From Desulfobulbaceae bacterium (GTDB taxonomy: Bacteria > Desulfobacterota > Desulfobulbia > Desulfobulbales > Desulfobulbaceae), in contig DNUE01000005.1 in assembly GCA_003508005.1 (NCBI GenBank), forward strand, positions 1-6,635: a stretch of DNA of 6,635 nt, written 5' to 3'. The notes below the pieces were generated by a model. It did no database searches. It saw only the letters and a list, made by a program, of their open reading frames with translations, and was not told where the DNA came from. The translations under genes were made by a program, and so were the position numbers. Each line of letters starts with the position of its first letter. Positions within the stretch are counted from its first letter, which is position 1. Positions 1 through 6,056 of this stretch are shown piece after piece.

Positions 1-259
1 GCAGGTCGGGATAAAAATAGTTCTTCCGGGCAAAACGGTTTTCGCGGTTGATAGTGGAGTCGGTGGCCAGGGCGAACTTGATGCTGTTCTCCACCACCTG
101 CCGGTTCAAGACCGGCAATACCCCGGGCATGCCAAGGCAGACCGGGCAGACCTGGGTGTTGGGGGAGGCGCCGAAGGCGGTGGCGCAGCCGCAGAAAATC
201 TTGCTCCTGGTCTTCATCTGGGTATGGATTTCCAACCCGATTACCGTCTCAAACTCCAT
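1..259 (-). CDS. gatB: Asp-tRNA(Asn)/Glu-tRNA(Gln) amidotransferase subunit B, N-terminal part (runs off window)
   Basis: GatB is the tRNA-binding/kinase subunit of the cytoplasmic GatCAB complex, which converts misacylated Glu-tRNA(Gln) (and Asp-tRNA(Asn)) to the correct amide form. Only the first 86 codons are present; the rest lies beyond position 1. The translation begins MEFETVIGLEIHTQMKTRSK, the classic GatB opening (ET-IGLEIH-QL/M). It continues with FCGC and CPVCLGMPGVLPVLN, the cysteine pairs that bind zinc in GatB, and ends in the window with FARKNYFYPDL, also a GatB signature. The start is ATG at 259, preceded by GAAGAG seven bases upstream. It follows the upstream 179-residue gene by 22 bp on the same strand, so it is probably the distal gene of the operon starting at 3394. 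A host with GatCAB probably makes Gln-tRNA and/or Asn-tRNA indirectly; that is inference. Identification is very secure. Confidence 0.96.
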   Translation of the reverse strand, partial: MEFETVIGLEIHTQMKTRSKIFCGCATAFGASPNTQVCPVCLGMPGVLPVLNRQVVENSIKFALATDSTINRENRFARKNYFYPDL

Positions 260-281
260 GCACGTACTCTTCGCAAAGCAG

Positions 282-821
282 TTAATCAATGCCGTGGTGG
301 ACCCACCGGCGCACCTTCTCCAGTTCCTCCGGCCACTGGGCCGAGGCCCGCACCTGGATGAACATGCGGAACAGGTCGTTGACCAGAGAGCTCAATTCCT
401 CGAAAAGACCAATCCGCTCCAGAATCTGCCCCTCCCTGGCCTCGGGCCCCTCTTCTTCTTCGCCGGCGGCCACGGTCTTCGGCAGACGCACATTGCGGAA
501 TTCCAGGGTCGCCGCGGTCAGGGTTACCCCGAACTCATGTTCGCCCCTGGCCAGCCGGATCCGGGCCTGCTCGGGCTTCTTGCCCATCAACAGCCCGGCT
601 TTGGCCTCCTTCAATTCGGTCTGCAAGCCGCGGCAGATCACCGTCTCGTTCGCCTCGCCCTCGCCGAACTCCAGCAGCATGTGCTTTTCAAAAACCACCA
701 GCACATCACCAATGCCGGGGATGTCAATGGCGCCGCCGCGCTCCTGGCTCTTGTACCAGAGCCAGGCGAGAAACTCCTGCCCCAGAAAGCGTTTTTCCTG
801 TATCAGGTCAACAAGATCCAT
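282..821 (-). CDS. RdgC C-terminal-like protein (179 aa)
   Basis: Function not proven. Visible features: an opening block RFLGQEFLAWLWYKSQERGG (residues 11-30), a beta-rich middle, GLLMGKKPEQARIRL (76-90), FRNVRLPKT (108-116), an acidic linker of glutamates (121-125), and a helical tail with ERIGLFEELSSLVNDLF. No signal peptide or membrane segment is seen. By eye the order is collinear with the C-terminal half of E. coli RdgC as I remember it: a W-containing helix, then E-x-GK-x-x-x-x-L-L, an RIQF-like strand, a lysine/arginine-rich strand, then a terminal helical region. RdgC is a ring-shaped DNA-binding protein that modulates RecA. The protein may therefore be the partner half of the RdgC-like product of 2789-3394, but this is inference. 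ATG at 821 shares its A with the TAA of the TPR gene (TAATG), implying translational coupling. gatB follows after 22 bp. The coding call is secure; the family assignment is moderate. Confidence 0.85.
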   Translation of the reverse strand: MDLVDLIQEKRFLGQEFLAWLWYKSQERGGAIDIPGIGDVLVVFEKHMLLEFGEGEANETVICRGLQTELKEAKAGLLMGKKPEQARIRLARGEHEFGVTLTAATLEFRNVRLPKTVAAGEEEEGPEAREGQILERIGLFEELSSLVNDLFRMFIQVRASAQWPEELEKVRRWVHHGID

Positions 822-2719
822 TAGCTGCCCGTAATTGTCTTATCTTTTTCCGCATCAATTTCCACCTCTTCCTTTTCCATTTCCACAAAATCGCCCCCCG
901 CTCCGGGCAGCTCAAACAGGGCAAAGGCCCGTTCCTGGTACTGCTGCGCCTTCTCCTCGTTGCCCGTTTCCTCGTAGAGCTCGGCCAGGTTGTTGAGGAT
1001 GACCGTCAGGTTCGGATGCTTCGGCCCCAGCGCCTTCTCAGCGATTTCCAGGGAACTGAGGAACATGGGCTCGGCCTTTCCGTACTCGCCGCGCTGCTTG
1101 TACAGGTTGGCCAGCGAGTTCAGGAGGATACCGATATCCGGGTGGCGGGAACCAAGCACCCGCTTCCTGATGGCCAGGGCCCGCTCGTACAACGGGGCAG
1201 CCTGCTCCTCCTGCTCCATCTCCTCATAGAGCCCGGCCAATTTGCTCAGCGTTGCGGCAAGCTGCGGATGCTCCGGTCCCAGCCCCTGTTCGCTCAACGC
1301 CAGGGCCCGCTCGTACAACGGGGCAGCCTGCTCGTACTGGCCGTTACTTTCATAAAGCGCGGCCAGCTCATGCAGAACCGGGCCCAAGTCCGGGTGGCTT
1401 GCGCCAAGCTGCTGCTCCAACCCTGACAGAGCCTGTTGCATCAGCGGTTCAGCCTTGTCCTTCTGCTCAGTGCGGACATAGATCCGGGCCAGCTCATAAC
1501 GCGCCCGGTCCCGCAAGTCGCTGCTGCTATCCGCCGCAAGAACCTTCTCCAGCCCCTGCCGGGCTTCCTCATCGTTGCCGAGGATCCTGGCCATACGGCC
1601 GGCTGCATAGACATACTCCAGGTTGCCCTCATCGCCGTTACAGGCCTGCCGATAAAGGTCGCCGGCCGCAGCATACTCTGCCTGCTCCTCGGCCAGCCGG
1701 CCGCCCAAAAAACGGATCCGCGCGGTGAGCGACGAGTCTTCAGGGACCTGCAGCGCCGCTTCCGTCAGTAGCGCCCGCGCCACCTCCACATCCCCGCTGC
1801 GCAGGTGGCGGCGAACGGTTGCCGCCTGAAATCCGGGCAACGCCTCGCTGATCTCCGGCAGCAGCTGCTCCATTTCCGCAAGCAGCCGTTTGGACCGGGC
1901 CAGGCTGCCGGCCGGCTCGGCAAGCCTGCTGCAGACAGCGGTCAATCTGCTTTCCAAATACTCCAGCTTCCCGATTTCCCTGGCCTCAATGGCACCATCC
2001 AGTTCCTGCCGCAGCTGTTCCTCCAGCCGCCGCAGGCGGGTTTCGCACTCCTCCCAGGTCAATACGGCGGGTGCTTCTTCGGAAACCTCGAAGAAGGGCT
2101 TTTCTTCCGCCACCTCCTCCGCAGCTGCCTCGTCCTCCCGGCCGACGGACTCCTCAGCCACCTGGCCGAACCCGGTGTCCTCATTGCTGCCAAAGAACAA
2201 GTCAAGGCGCTGCGCCAGATCCTCCGGCGTCTCCGCAGGGGGCAGATCCCTATCCTGGCCGAACCCGGCAAGGGCTGGCGCGATCTCGCTCTCCCCAGGC
2301 CTGGGCTGACCTTGTTCCTCCTCGATGATGAAGGGTATCTCCTCCTCCTGTGCCGCTTCGAGGGGAGGCATCTCCTCTGCCGGCAGCGAGAGCACTTCAG
2401 CCCCTAATGCCGAGAAGCCTGGAAGATCCAGGACCAGTTCCTCGTCCTCTTCGGCAGCCGCTGGTACTTCCAGGGTCAGCTCGAGCTCCGGCTCTGCTTC
2501 GGCCGCCTCTGTCACCGGTATTTCAGGGATATCGCCAACGGCCTGCTCCACCCTGGCCCCCACCGCTCCGGCAGCCAATTCGGAGGTCCGGTCCGTCTGA
2601 AGTTCCGGGGTGACGGGGGTAATGACCCGCCGCCGCTTGCGGGATTGTTTGGGAGAATAAAACAGAACAAGGAAAATAACGATGAGGAGGATCAGAATCA
2701 AGGCGACCAGTTTGATCAT
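821..2719 (-). CDS. Membrane-anchored tetratricopeptide-repeat protein (632 aa)
   Basis: A likely scaffold protein tethered to the inner membrane. Residues 3-21 (KLVALILILLIVIFLVLFY, counting from the ATG) form one hydrophobic helix. It is followed by a basic stretch, KQSRKRRR, which favours a cytoplasmic C-terminal body by the positive-inside rule. Residues about 35-220 are acidic, Ala/Glu/Pro-rich and probably disordered. Residues about 225-290 look like coiled coil. From about 300 to 600 there are TPR helices. The last four are 42-residue kinesin-light-chain-type repeats marked by LGASHPDL, LGPEHPQL, LGSRHPDI and LGPKHPNL at exactly 42-residue spacing. A short acidic tail follows. I chose ATG 2719 over the in-frame GTG at 2725 because GGGAG lies seven bases before the ATG and only two before the GTG. 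The gene sits between two RdgC-like genes, 69 bp after the first and TAATG-coupled to the second. Its binding partner is unknown. Confidence 0.92.
   Translation of the reverse strand: MIKLVALILILLIVIFLVLFYSPKQSRKRRRVITPVTPELQTDRTSELAAGAVGARVEQAVGDIPEIPVTEAAEAEPELELTLEVPAAAEEDEELVLDLPGFSALGAEVLSLPAEEMPPLEAAQEEEIPFIIEEEQGQPRPGESEIAPALAGFGQDRDLPPAETPEDLAQRLDLFFGSNEDTGFGQVAEESVGREDEAAAEEVAEEKPFFEVSEEAPAVLTWEECETRLRRLEEQLRQELDGAIEAREIGKLEYLESRLTAVCSRLAEPAGSLARSKRLLAEMEQLLPEISEALPGFQAATVRRHLRSGDVEVARALLTEAALQVPEDSSLTARIRFLGGRLAEEQAEYAAAGDLYRQACNGDEGNLEYVYAAGRMARILGNDEEARQGLEKVLAADSSSDLRDRARYELARIYVRTEQKDKAEPLMQQALSGLEQQLGASHPDLGPVLHELAALYESNGQYEQAAPLYERALALSEQGLGPEHPQLAATLSKLAGLYEEMEQEEQAAPLYERALAIRKRVLGSRHPDIGILLNSLANLYKQRGEYGKAEPMFLSSLEIAEKALGPKHPNLTVILNNLAELYEETGNEEKAQQYQERAFALFELPGAGGDFVEMEKEEVEIDAEKDKTITGS
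1173..1333 (-). repeat. Exact 35-nt DNA repeat between adjacent TPR units
   Basis: The sequence at 1173-1207 recurs without change at 1299-1333, offset by 126 bp, which is 42 codons or one TPR unit. It encodes the EQAAPLYERALA helix of two neighbouring repeats. The other repeats in the gene share protein-level but much less DNA-level similarity, so these two units look recently duplicated or homogenised. Confidence 0.85.
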
Positions 2720-2788
2720 GTTCACTCTCCCGCGTTGGTCATTCTTTTTTGCACTGTCATTCGCAGCAACCTGCCCGGCCGTCCCCTG

Positions 2789-3394
2789 CTAGAGAAGAAT
2801 TTCCGGGCGCAGCTGCTCAAGCCTGGCCAGGCATGCCTGGTCGGCGACATGTCCTGCCGTATTCCAGGGGATCTGCAGGATCAGGGACAGGCCAAAGGTT
2901 TCCTTGAACAGCTCCTCCACCAGTACCAGGGCCTTTTTGTTGGTCGAAAAAAAGAGCAGGGTCGCATCGGACAGATTCCACACTAGGTCGTAGACCGCCG
3001 GAATGGGCACGGATTTGCGGGCCAACTGGGTCCGTACCCGCTCCTTGATCTCCATGAGGGCGCTCCTGCCCAGGCGAGGGATCTGCTTCTCCCGCTTGAT
3101 CCGCTCCTCTTCCTTGAGCACGCATTTCTTCAGAACCGCGGGCGAAACCTTGCGCTCGTCAACCCGCATGGTCAGCACCACATAATCCCCGGCCGCATAC
3201 GAACATTGGGCAAAGGCCGCATCAAACATGCTGGCCACCGACACCCAGCCGATGGAATATTCGTCCAGGGAATCATCGATATCCCGGAAGGAATGCGCGG
3301 CTATTTTCCGGGCTGCTTCATCCCAGAACGACTCGGGCAGTTCGCCCTCCACCGAAAAACGCATAAACGAAGCGGACCCTGACAGCAACCCCAT
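2789..3394 (-). CDS. rdgC: RdgC-family protein, N-terminal-half length (201 aa)
   Basis: RdgC binds double-stranded DNA as a ring and restrains RecA-promoted strand exchange in E. coli (family knowledge). This protein has 201 residues against about 300 in E. coli. It aligns by eye with the first 175 or so: MGLLSGSASFMRFSV (1-15), an acidic segment ending in SIGWV (47-51; GWV is a conserved RdgC point), GDYVVLTMRVDERKVSPAVLKK (69-90), a basic helix EEERIKREK, MEIKERVRTQL (114-124), and VWNLSDATLLFFSTNKKA (138-155) before FGLSLILQIP. The C-terminal half is absent; a candidate for it is encoded two genes downstream (282-821). ATG 3394 is preceded by GAGGGG five bases upstream. It is the first gene of the minus-strand operon and reads away from the tRNA pair. 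Alternatively it belongs to a short RdgC-like family with its own role. Family assignment is fairly confident. Confidence 0.85.
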   Translation of the reverse strand: MGLLSGSASFMRFSVEGELPESFWDEAARKIAAHSFRDIDDSLDEYSIGWVSVASMFDAAFAQCSYAAGDYVVLTMRVDERKVSPAVLKKCVLKEEERIKREKQIPRLGRSALMEIKERVRTQLARKSVPIPAVYDLVWNLSDATLLFFSTNKKALVLVEELFKETFGLSLILQIPWNTAGHVADQACLARLEQLRPEILL

Positions 3395-3482
3395 ACCAAC
3401 CCCTCAAAAAGAACTCGCCGGGGAAACACCCCTGCGCGAACAAATGGAACGCCACCCCTTGAATAGACTCTGATGTTTTCTT

Positions 3483-3510
3483 TTCATATAGCAGACATAT
3501 CCGCGGTCAA
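3483..3510 (-). promoter_or_regulatory. Putative sigma-70 promoter of the RdgC-like/TPR/gatB operon
   Basis: On the minus strand TTGACC (3505-3510) is followed after 16 bp by TATGAA (3483-3488). It lies about 90 bp upstream of the ATG at 3394, with no other gene between. The match is moderate at the -10. It is back-to-back with the tRNA promoter, so the 3394-3627 interval is a divergent promoter region. Confidence 0.45.
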
Positions 3511-3582
3511 CAAGGATTAAAGAAAATCGCCCGCCAGGGACCGCAAAATGCCAGGCTGAGACGTTATTCCATTGATTTTTTA

Positions 3583-3611
3583 TTGACACCTCGTGCGTTC
3601 CAGTGTAGAAG
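3583..3611 (+). promoter_or_regulatory. tRNA operon promoter
   Basis: A consensus -35 box TTGACA (3583-3588) is separated by 17 bp from TAGAAG (3606-3611, 4 of 6 matches to the -10 consensus). Transcription would start near 3618, only about 9 nt before the mature 5' end of tRNA-Lys, as is typical for tRNA operons. Confidence 0.75.
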
Positions 3612-3626
3612 AATTTTTCTTCAGCA

Positions 3627-3702
3627 GGGTCGTTAACTCAGTCGGTAGAGTATCTGCCTTTTAAGCAGAGAGTCGTTGGTTCGAGTCCAACACGACCCAC
3701 CA
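3627..3702 (+). tRNA. tRNA-Lys (anticodon TTT)
   Basis: A 76-nt cloverleaf with encoded CCA. Acceptor GGGTCGT (3627-3633) pairs with ACGACCC (3692-3698), A3699 is the discriminator, and CCA is 3700-3702. The anticodon stem TCTGC/GCAGA encloses the loop CTTTTAA, with TTT at 3660-3662. The T arm is GTTGG-TTCGAGT-CCAAC. All stems are intact. It is the first gene of a two-tRNA transcript, 11 nt ahead of tRNA-Glu. Confidence 0.97.
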
Positions 3703-3713
3703 TGAATTAACAC

Positions 3714-3791
3714 GTCCCCATCGTCTAGCCAGGTCCAGGACACCGGCCTTTCACGCCGGCAACACCGGTTCAAATCCGGTTGGGGACGCCA
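3714..3791 (+). tRNA. tRNA-Glu (anticodon TTC)
   Basis: A 78-nt cloverleaf with encoded CCA. Acceptor GTCCCCA (3714-3720) pairs with TGGGGAC (3781-3787), G3788 is the discriminator, and CCA is 3789-3791. The anticodon stem CCGGC/GCCGG encloses CTTTCAC, with TTC at 3750-3752. The T arm is ACCGG-TTCAAAT-CCGGT. In a GatCAB organism tRNA-Glu is charged normally by GltX; its 3' end is also a common integration target, and here its last 12 nt recur at 6057-6068. Confidence 0.97.
3780..3791 (+). repeat. Candidate attachment site, tRNA-side copy
   Basis: TTGGGGACGCCA, the 3' end of tRNA-Glu (last T-stem base, acceptor strand, discriminator, CCA), is repeated identically and in the same orientation at 6057-6068. 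Direct repeats that end exactly at a tRNA 3' terminus are the usual footprint of site-specific integration by tyrosine recombinases. Twelve bases is at the short end for such cores. Confidence 0.5.
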
Positions 3792-3847
3792 GCAAAATAC
3801 AAAGGGAAGTTAGCCAGTTAGGCCACATCTTCCCCTTTCCTTATCGA

Positions 3848-3887
3848 AGCCGATTGAGGGGCTGCAGGCTACTCAGACGGCTTTTTT
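3848..3887 (+). terminator. Rho-independent terminator after the tRNA pair
   Basis: AGCCG (3848-3852) pairs with CGGCT (3878-3882), and TGAG (3855-3858) with CTCA (3872-3875), across a 2x2 internal mismatch. The hairpin runs straight into six T residues (3882-3887). A weaker inverted repeat, GGGAAG (3804-3809)/CTTCCC (3829-3834), lies closer to tRNA-Glu. The terminator closes the present tRNA transcript and lies inside the putative inserted segment. Confidence 0.7.
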
Positions 3888-4209
3888 GTTTAAGATGCTT
3901 TCAGGCAGAGCATATAATATATTAAGGTTTTGCTTCAACAGTTCGGTTCTTTTGCCCGAAAGTCCTTCCAGTGTCTCTCATACCTGTTCTAAACCCAACG
4001 AATAACGCTCCTTCCCTTGAAAAAGACATACTGGCACCATTCTACGACCTAACCGGCCGACTCCGTTTCCTTCGCTCCGCAACCATTTCGGACAGCCTAT
4101 CGCTCCTTATGGGGTGTCGCTCGCAGGGAAGATAAAACAGGACAAAATGTTGTTTTGGAAGACCCTGCCTCTCCCCCAATAGCGGCCCGTCGACCCGGCG
4201 GAAGATAGC
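3888..4209. other. Non-coding stretch between tRNA terminator and AAA+ gene
   Basis: No reading frame with a plausible start and ribosome site is seen on either strand. It contains a bare TATAAT at 3913-3918 without a convincing -35, and a weak A/T hairpin CAAAA/TTTTG (4143-4157) that could slow transcription leaving the AAA+ gene but lacks a GC-rich stem. No good terminator for the AAA+ gene is visible. It may be decayed sequence; I recognise no gene remnant. Confidence 0.4.
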
Positions 4210-5289
4210 TTAAAATCGTTTGAATTTTTCACAGTCCAGTTCGAACTCCTCCGTAATCTCTTGGGTAAGGGTCGGCGATATTTCCGGAATTATATTCAGG
4301 AAGGTTTCGGTGGTGACCAGGCAATTCTTTTTTTCCTCATATTCACTTTCAAAGGCCACCTGCCTGACCCGTTGAATAAGATATTCGATATCCGCCGGCG
4401 TGAACATGGAGAGCATGGATACGATTTTTTCCATATCTATCTCTCCTGTATTGGTGTCGGAAAGATAATGCTCCAGGATGATCCGGCGGCCCTGGGCGTC
4501 CAACCCTCCCACCGGTATGATGCAGTCAAAGCGGCCGGGCCTCAGCAGGGCCGCGTCCAACTGCCGGATGTAATTGGTCGCGCAGATGAGCAGATTTCTC
4601 CGATTCCTTTTTTTCAGGAAGGGGATTTGCTTGAGAAATTCGTTGGTGATTGATTTGTCGATACGGGAGGCCAGGTCCCGGCTGCCGGCGATCTCCTCAA
4701 ACTCGTCGATAAAGAGCACAACATTGTCCAACTCGCTGACCTTTTCCATGACCCTTTTCAGGTTGATGCCCAGCCGGTCCTGTCCGTCGGCCATCAAGTC
4801 GCTGGGACTGACCTCGACATACCACCAATGCAGGATCCCGGCGATGGCCCGAACGAAATGGGTTTTGCCGGTACCCGGGGGGCCGAAGAACAGCAGGGCC
4901 CGGGGGGGCTTCACTCCATGTTTTTGGGCGAGATCCGTTACGGTAAAAGGGAGGATGATTCGCTTGTTGACGATAGCCTTAGGCGGCTGGGACTCGGAGA
5001 TGGTTTCCCAGATATCCGGTGTAACCATTATCGCCCCCAGCTTTCGCAGGAGCTGGATATTTTCCTCATCATGCAACGATTGGTCAACAGCCTCGATGTT
5101 CTCAATAAAATCCAGGCATGACACCTTGGATCCCACGTCCCGTCCTATTTTTTCGGACAGGACCCATTTGTGCTGGATAATCTTCTGCCAGAGGTCCTGT
5201 GCCTTGTCAGGCTCGACTGTGTGGCCGCTATACCCCAAAATAAGGATTGCGCATTCTTCCGGAGTCGGAAGAGAAATAATGTTTGCCAT
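4210..5289 (-). CDS. AAA+ ATPase, single AAA module with unknown N-terminal domain (359 aa)
   Basis: A soluble ATP-driven remodelling protein of the classical (FtsH/CDC48-like) AAA clade; its target is unknown. Counting from the ATG at 5289: an N-terminal helical domain (1-105) with HKWVLSEKIGRDVG at 40-53; Walker A GPPGTGKT (136-143); Walker B VVLFIDE (190-196); sensor 1 asparagine in ATNY (N239); LLRPGRFD (248-255) with both arginine-finger positions R250 and R253; and a C-terminal lid with FTPADIEYLIQRVRQVA (296-312). The segment after strand 2, SPSDLMADGQD, lacks the usual aromatic-hydrophobic-glycine pore loop, so it may not thread substrates. I chose ATG 5289, preceded by AGGTG seven bases upstream, over a GTG at 5370 with no ribosome site. 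It is the only gene in the AT-richer segment between tRNA-Glu and the repeat at 6057, with its own promoter, and it converges on the tRNA operon. Possible roles include chaperone or defence cargo; neither is shown by the sequence. Confidence 0.93.
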   Translation of the reverse strand: MANIISLPTPEECAILILGYSGHTVEPDKAQDLWQKIIQHKWVLSEKIGRDVGSKVSCLDFIENIEAVDQSLHDEENIQLLRKLGAIMVTPDIWETISESQPPKAIVNKRIILPFTVTDLAQKHGVKPPRALLFFGPPGTGKTHFVRAIAGILHWWYVEVSPSDLMADGQDRLGINLKRVMEKVSELDNVVLFIDEFEEIAGSRDLASRIDKSITNEFLKQIPFLKKRNRRNLLICATNYIRQLDAALLRPGRFDCIIPVGGLDAQGRRIILEHYLSDTNTGEIDMEKIVSMLSMFTPADIEYLIQRVRQVAFESEYEEKKNCLVTTETFLNIIPEISPTLTQEITEEFELDCEKFKRF

Positions 5290-5354
5290 AATAGAACACC
5301 TGTAATGATATGTTTTTGTATGGGAAGCGAGAATGAGTGCTTGTTTTTCATGGA

Positions 5355-5396
5355 TGCAGCGAACGGTCACGGAACAATTGTTCAGTGAAGGCTGCA
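5355..5396. promoter_or_regulatory. 42-bp dyad around GAACAATTGTTC in the AAA+ leader
   Basis: A perfect 12-bp palindrome GAACAATTGTTC (5372-5383) is flanked by TCAC (5367-5370) and GTGA (5385-5388) after one mismatched pair, and further out by TGCAGC (5355-5360) and GCTGCA (5391-5396). It lies 66-107 bp upstream of the AAA+ start. GAAC-N4-GTTC matches the Gram-positive type LexA box. It could equally be an RNA hairpin in the leader or the site of a local regulator. Confidence 0.5.
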
Positions 5397-5428
5397 GGGA
5401 CAGAAAGCAGAAAAATCGCTCGATTGTC

Positions 5429-5450
5429 AGCGAATGAATTTCATTTCGCT
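5429..5450. promoter_or_regulatory. Palindromic operator-like site just downstream of the AAA+ promoter
   Basis: The arms AGCGAA-TGAA (5429-5438) and TTCA-TTCGCT (5441-5450, with one extra T) form a near-perfect dyad. Relative to the proposed minus-strand start near 5458 it covers about +9 to +30, a typical repressor position. On the plus strand the hairpin is followed by AATTTTTAT, so it could also act as a weak plus-strand terminator. Confidence 0.5.
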
Positions 5451-5464
5451 AATTTTTATATTAT

Positions 5465-5493
5465 ATAATACCACGATATGTGAATTAAGTCAT
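5465..5493 (-). promoter_or_regulatory. Putative promoter of the AAA+ gene
   Basis: On the minus strand ATGACT (5488-5493) is followed by a 17-bp spacer ending in TGG and then TATTAT (5465-5470), an extended -10 with 5 of 6 matches. The flanking DNA is almost pure A/T. The start site would be near 5458, giving a leader of about 170 nt that contains both dyad sites. Confidence 0.55.
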
Positions 5494-5545
5494 TCAGAAA
5501 AAACCAGAAGGATTGGAAGTAGAGGACAAGCCAGGTTTATCCATA

Positions 5546-5586
5546 CTTGGCAGGACCAAGGAAGAGCAATAGGGACGTCCCCTATT
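5546..5586. repeat. REP-like double palindrome
   Basis: The hairpin CTTGG-caggA-CCAAG (5546-5560) is followed by the near-palindrome AATAGGG-ACGT-CCCCTATT (5568-5586), which is one G short of perfect. Paired small GC-rich palindromes of this GGGACGTCCC type resemble REP elements mobilised by RAYT transposases. Only one copy is present here, so repetitiveness cannot be shown. Confidence 0.35.
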
Positions 5587-6056
5587 CCCGCTCCGAGATT
5601 TCGTGTCACCAATGCTTGATGCTGAAGCCCAGGAATTGACAGCACCCACTTTTTCCCTTTCGCCAATTTTTCTCCGTGCGTGAAATATTTTGCCTCAACC
5701 CATTACTTATGGTTCTCGCTGGTGGGTAATTTTATGGGCTTTCCGCCCTTCTTGTTGAGAAAAACAGATGATGCCTGCGATATTTGCCGATGAGGAGAAA
5801 TACTTTTCTTCTTACTAACAAATTCTCGTTGAGGCTAACCAACAAACTGTAAATAGAGAAGAAAATGTTAGTTGTAATATATGACTCGGCGCGCCAGGTG
5901 GTACGCTGATTACCACTCACCCTTGGTGAGAGCAAAAAGGGTCAGGAGCTTGGCGGGCCTCCGTCCTCTTGGTTGAGGGAAGCGATATCGAGATCGAAAA
6001 TAAGTATTGAGAAACGGTGGTAATCAGAAATATTTATGAATAAATGCGAAGTTCGT
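5587..6056. other. AT-rich non-coding region with long-range inverted repeats
   Basis: There is no supported gene on either strand; the short frames lack ribosome sites. CTGATTACCAC (5906-5916) and GTGGTAATCAG (6017-6027) are a perfect 11-bp inverted repeat enclosing 100 bp. TACCAC (5911-5916) can also pair locally with GTGGTA (5898-5903), so the two pairings exclude each other. Inside lie the hairpins CTCACC-ctt-GGTGAG (5916-5930) and CCTC/GAGG (5964-5978), plus CGATATCG. It may be a structured RNA or the remains of element-end sites. No promoter is clear. Confidence 0.4.

Noticed and set aside
48..824. A 258-codon plus-strand open frame
   Set aside because: It is antisense to gatB and the 179-aa gene, whose family signatures are clear. 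Its composition is that of a GC-rich shadow frame and it has no ribosome site.
3913..3918. Perfect TATAAT as a plus-strand promoter
   Set aside because: There is no acceptable -35 at 16-18 bp and no plus-strand gene downstream.
4574..5305. A 243-codon plus-strand open frame
   Set aside because: It lies opposite the AAA+ gene, whose Walker and sensor motifs fix the coding strand.
4210..5370. Longer AAA+ protein starting at the GTG at 5370
   Set aside because: There is no ribosome site. The extra 27 residues look like translated leader, and the ATG at 5289 has AGGTG at good spacing.
5636..5641. TTGACA as a plus-strand -35 box for a transcript ending at 6109-6140
   Set aside because: No -10-like sequence occurs at 16-19 bp; the next bases are TTTCGCCAA.
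5732..5935. A 67-codon minus-strand frame in the non-coding region
   Set aside because: It would need a TTG start without a Shine-Dalgarno sequence, has no recognisable motif, and overlaps the inverted repeats.
5736..5982. CRISPR array
   Set aside because: There are only two imperfect copies 219 bp apart, with no regular spacer pattern and no cas genes.
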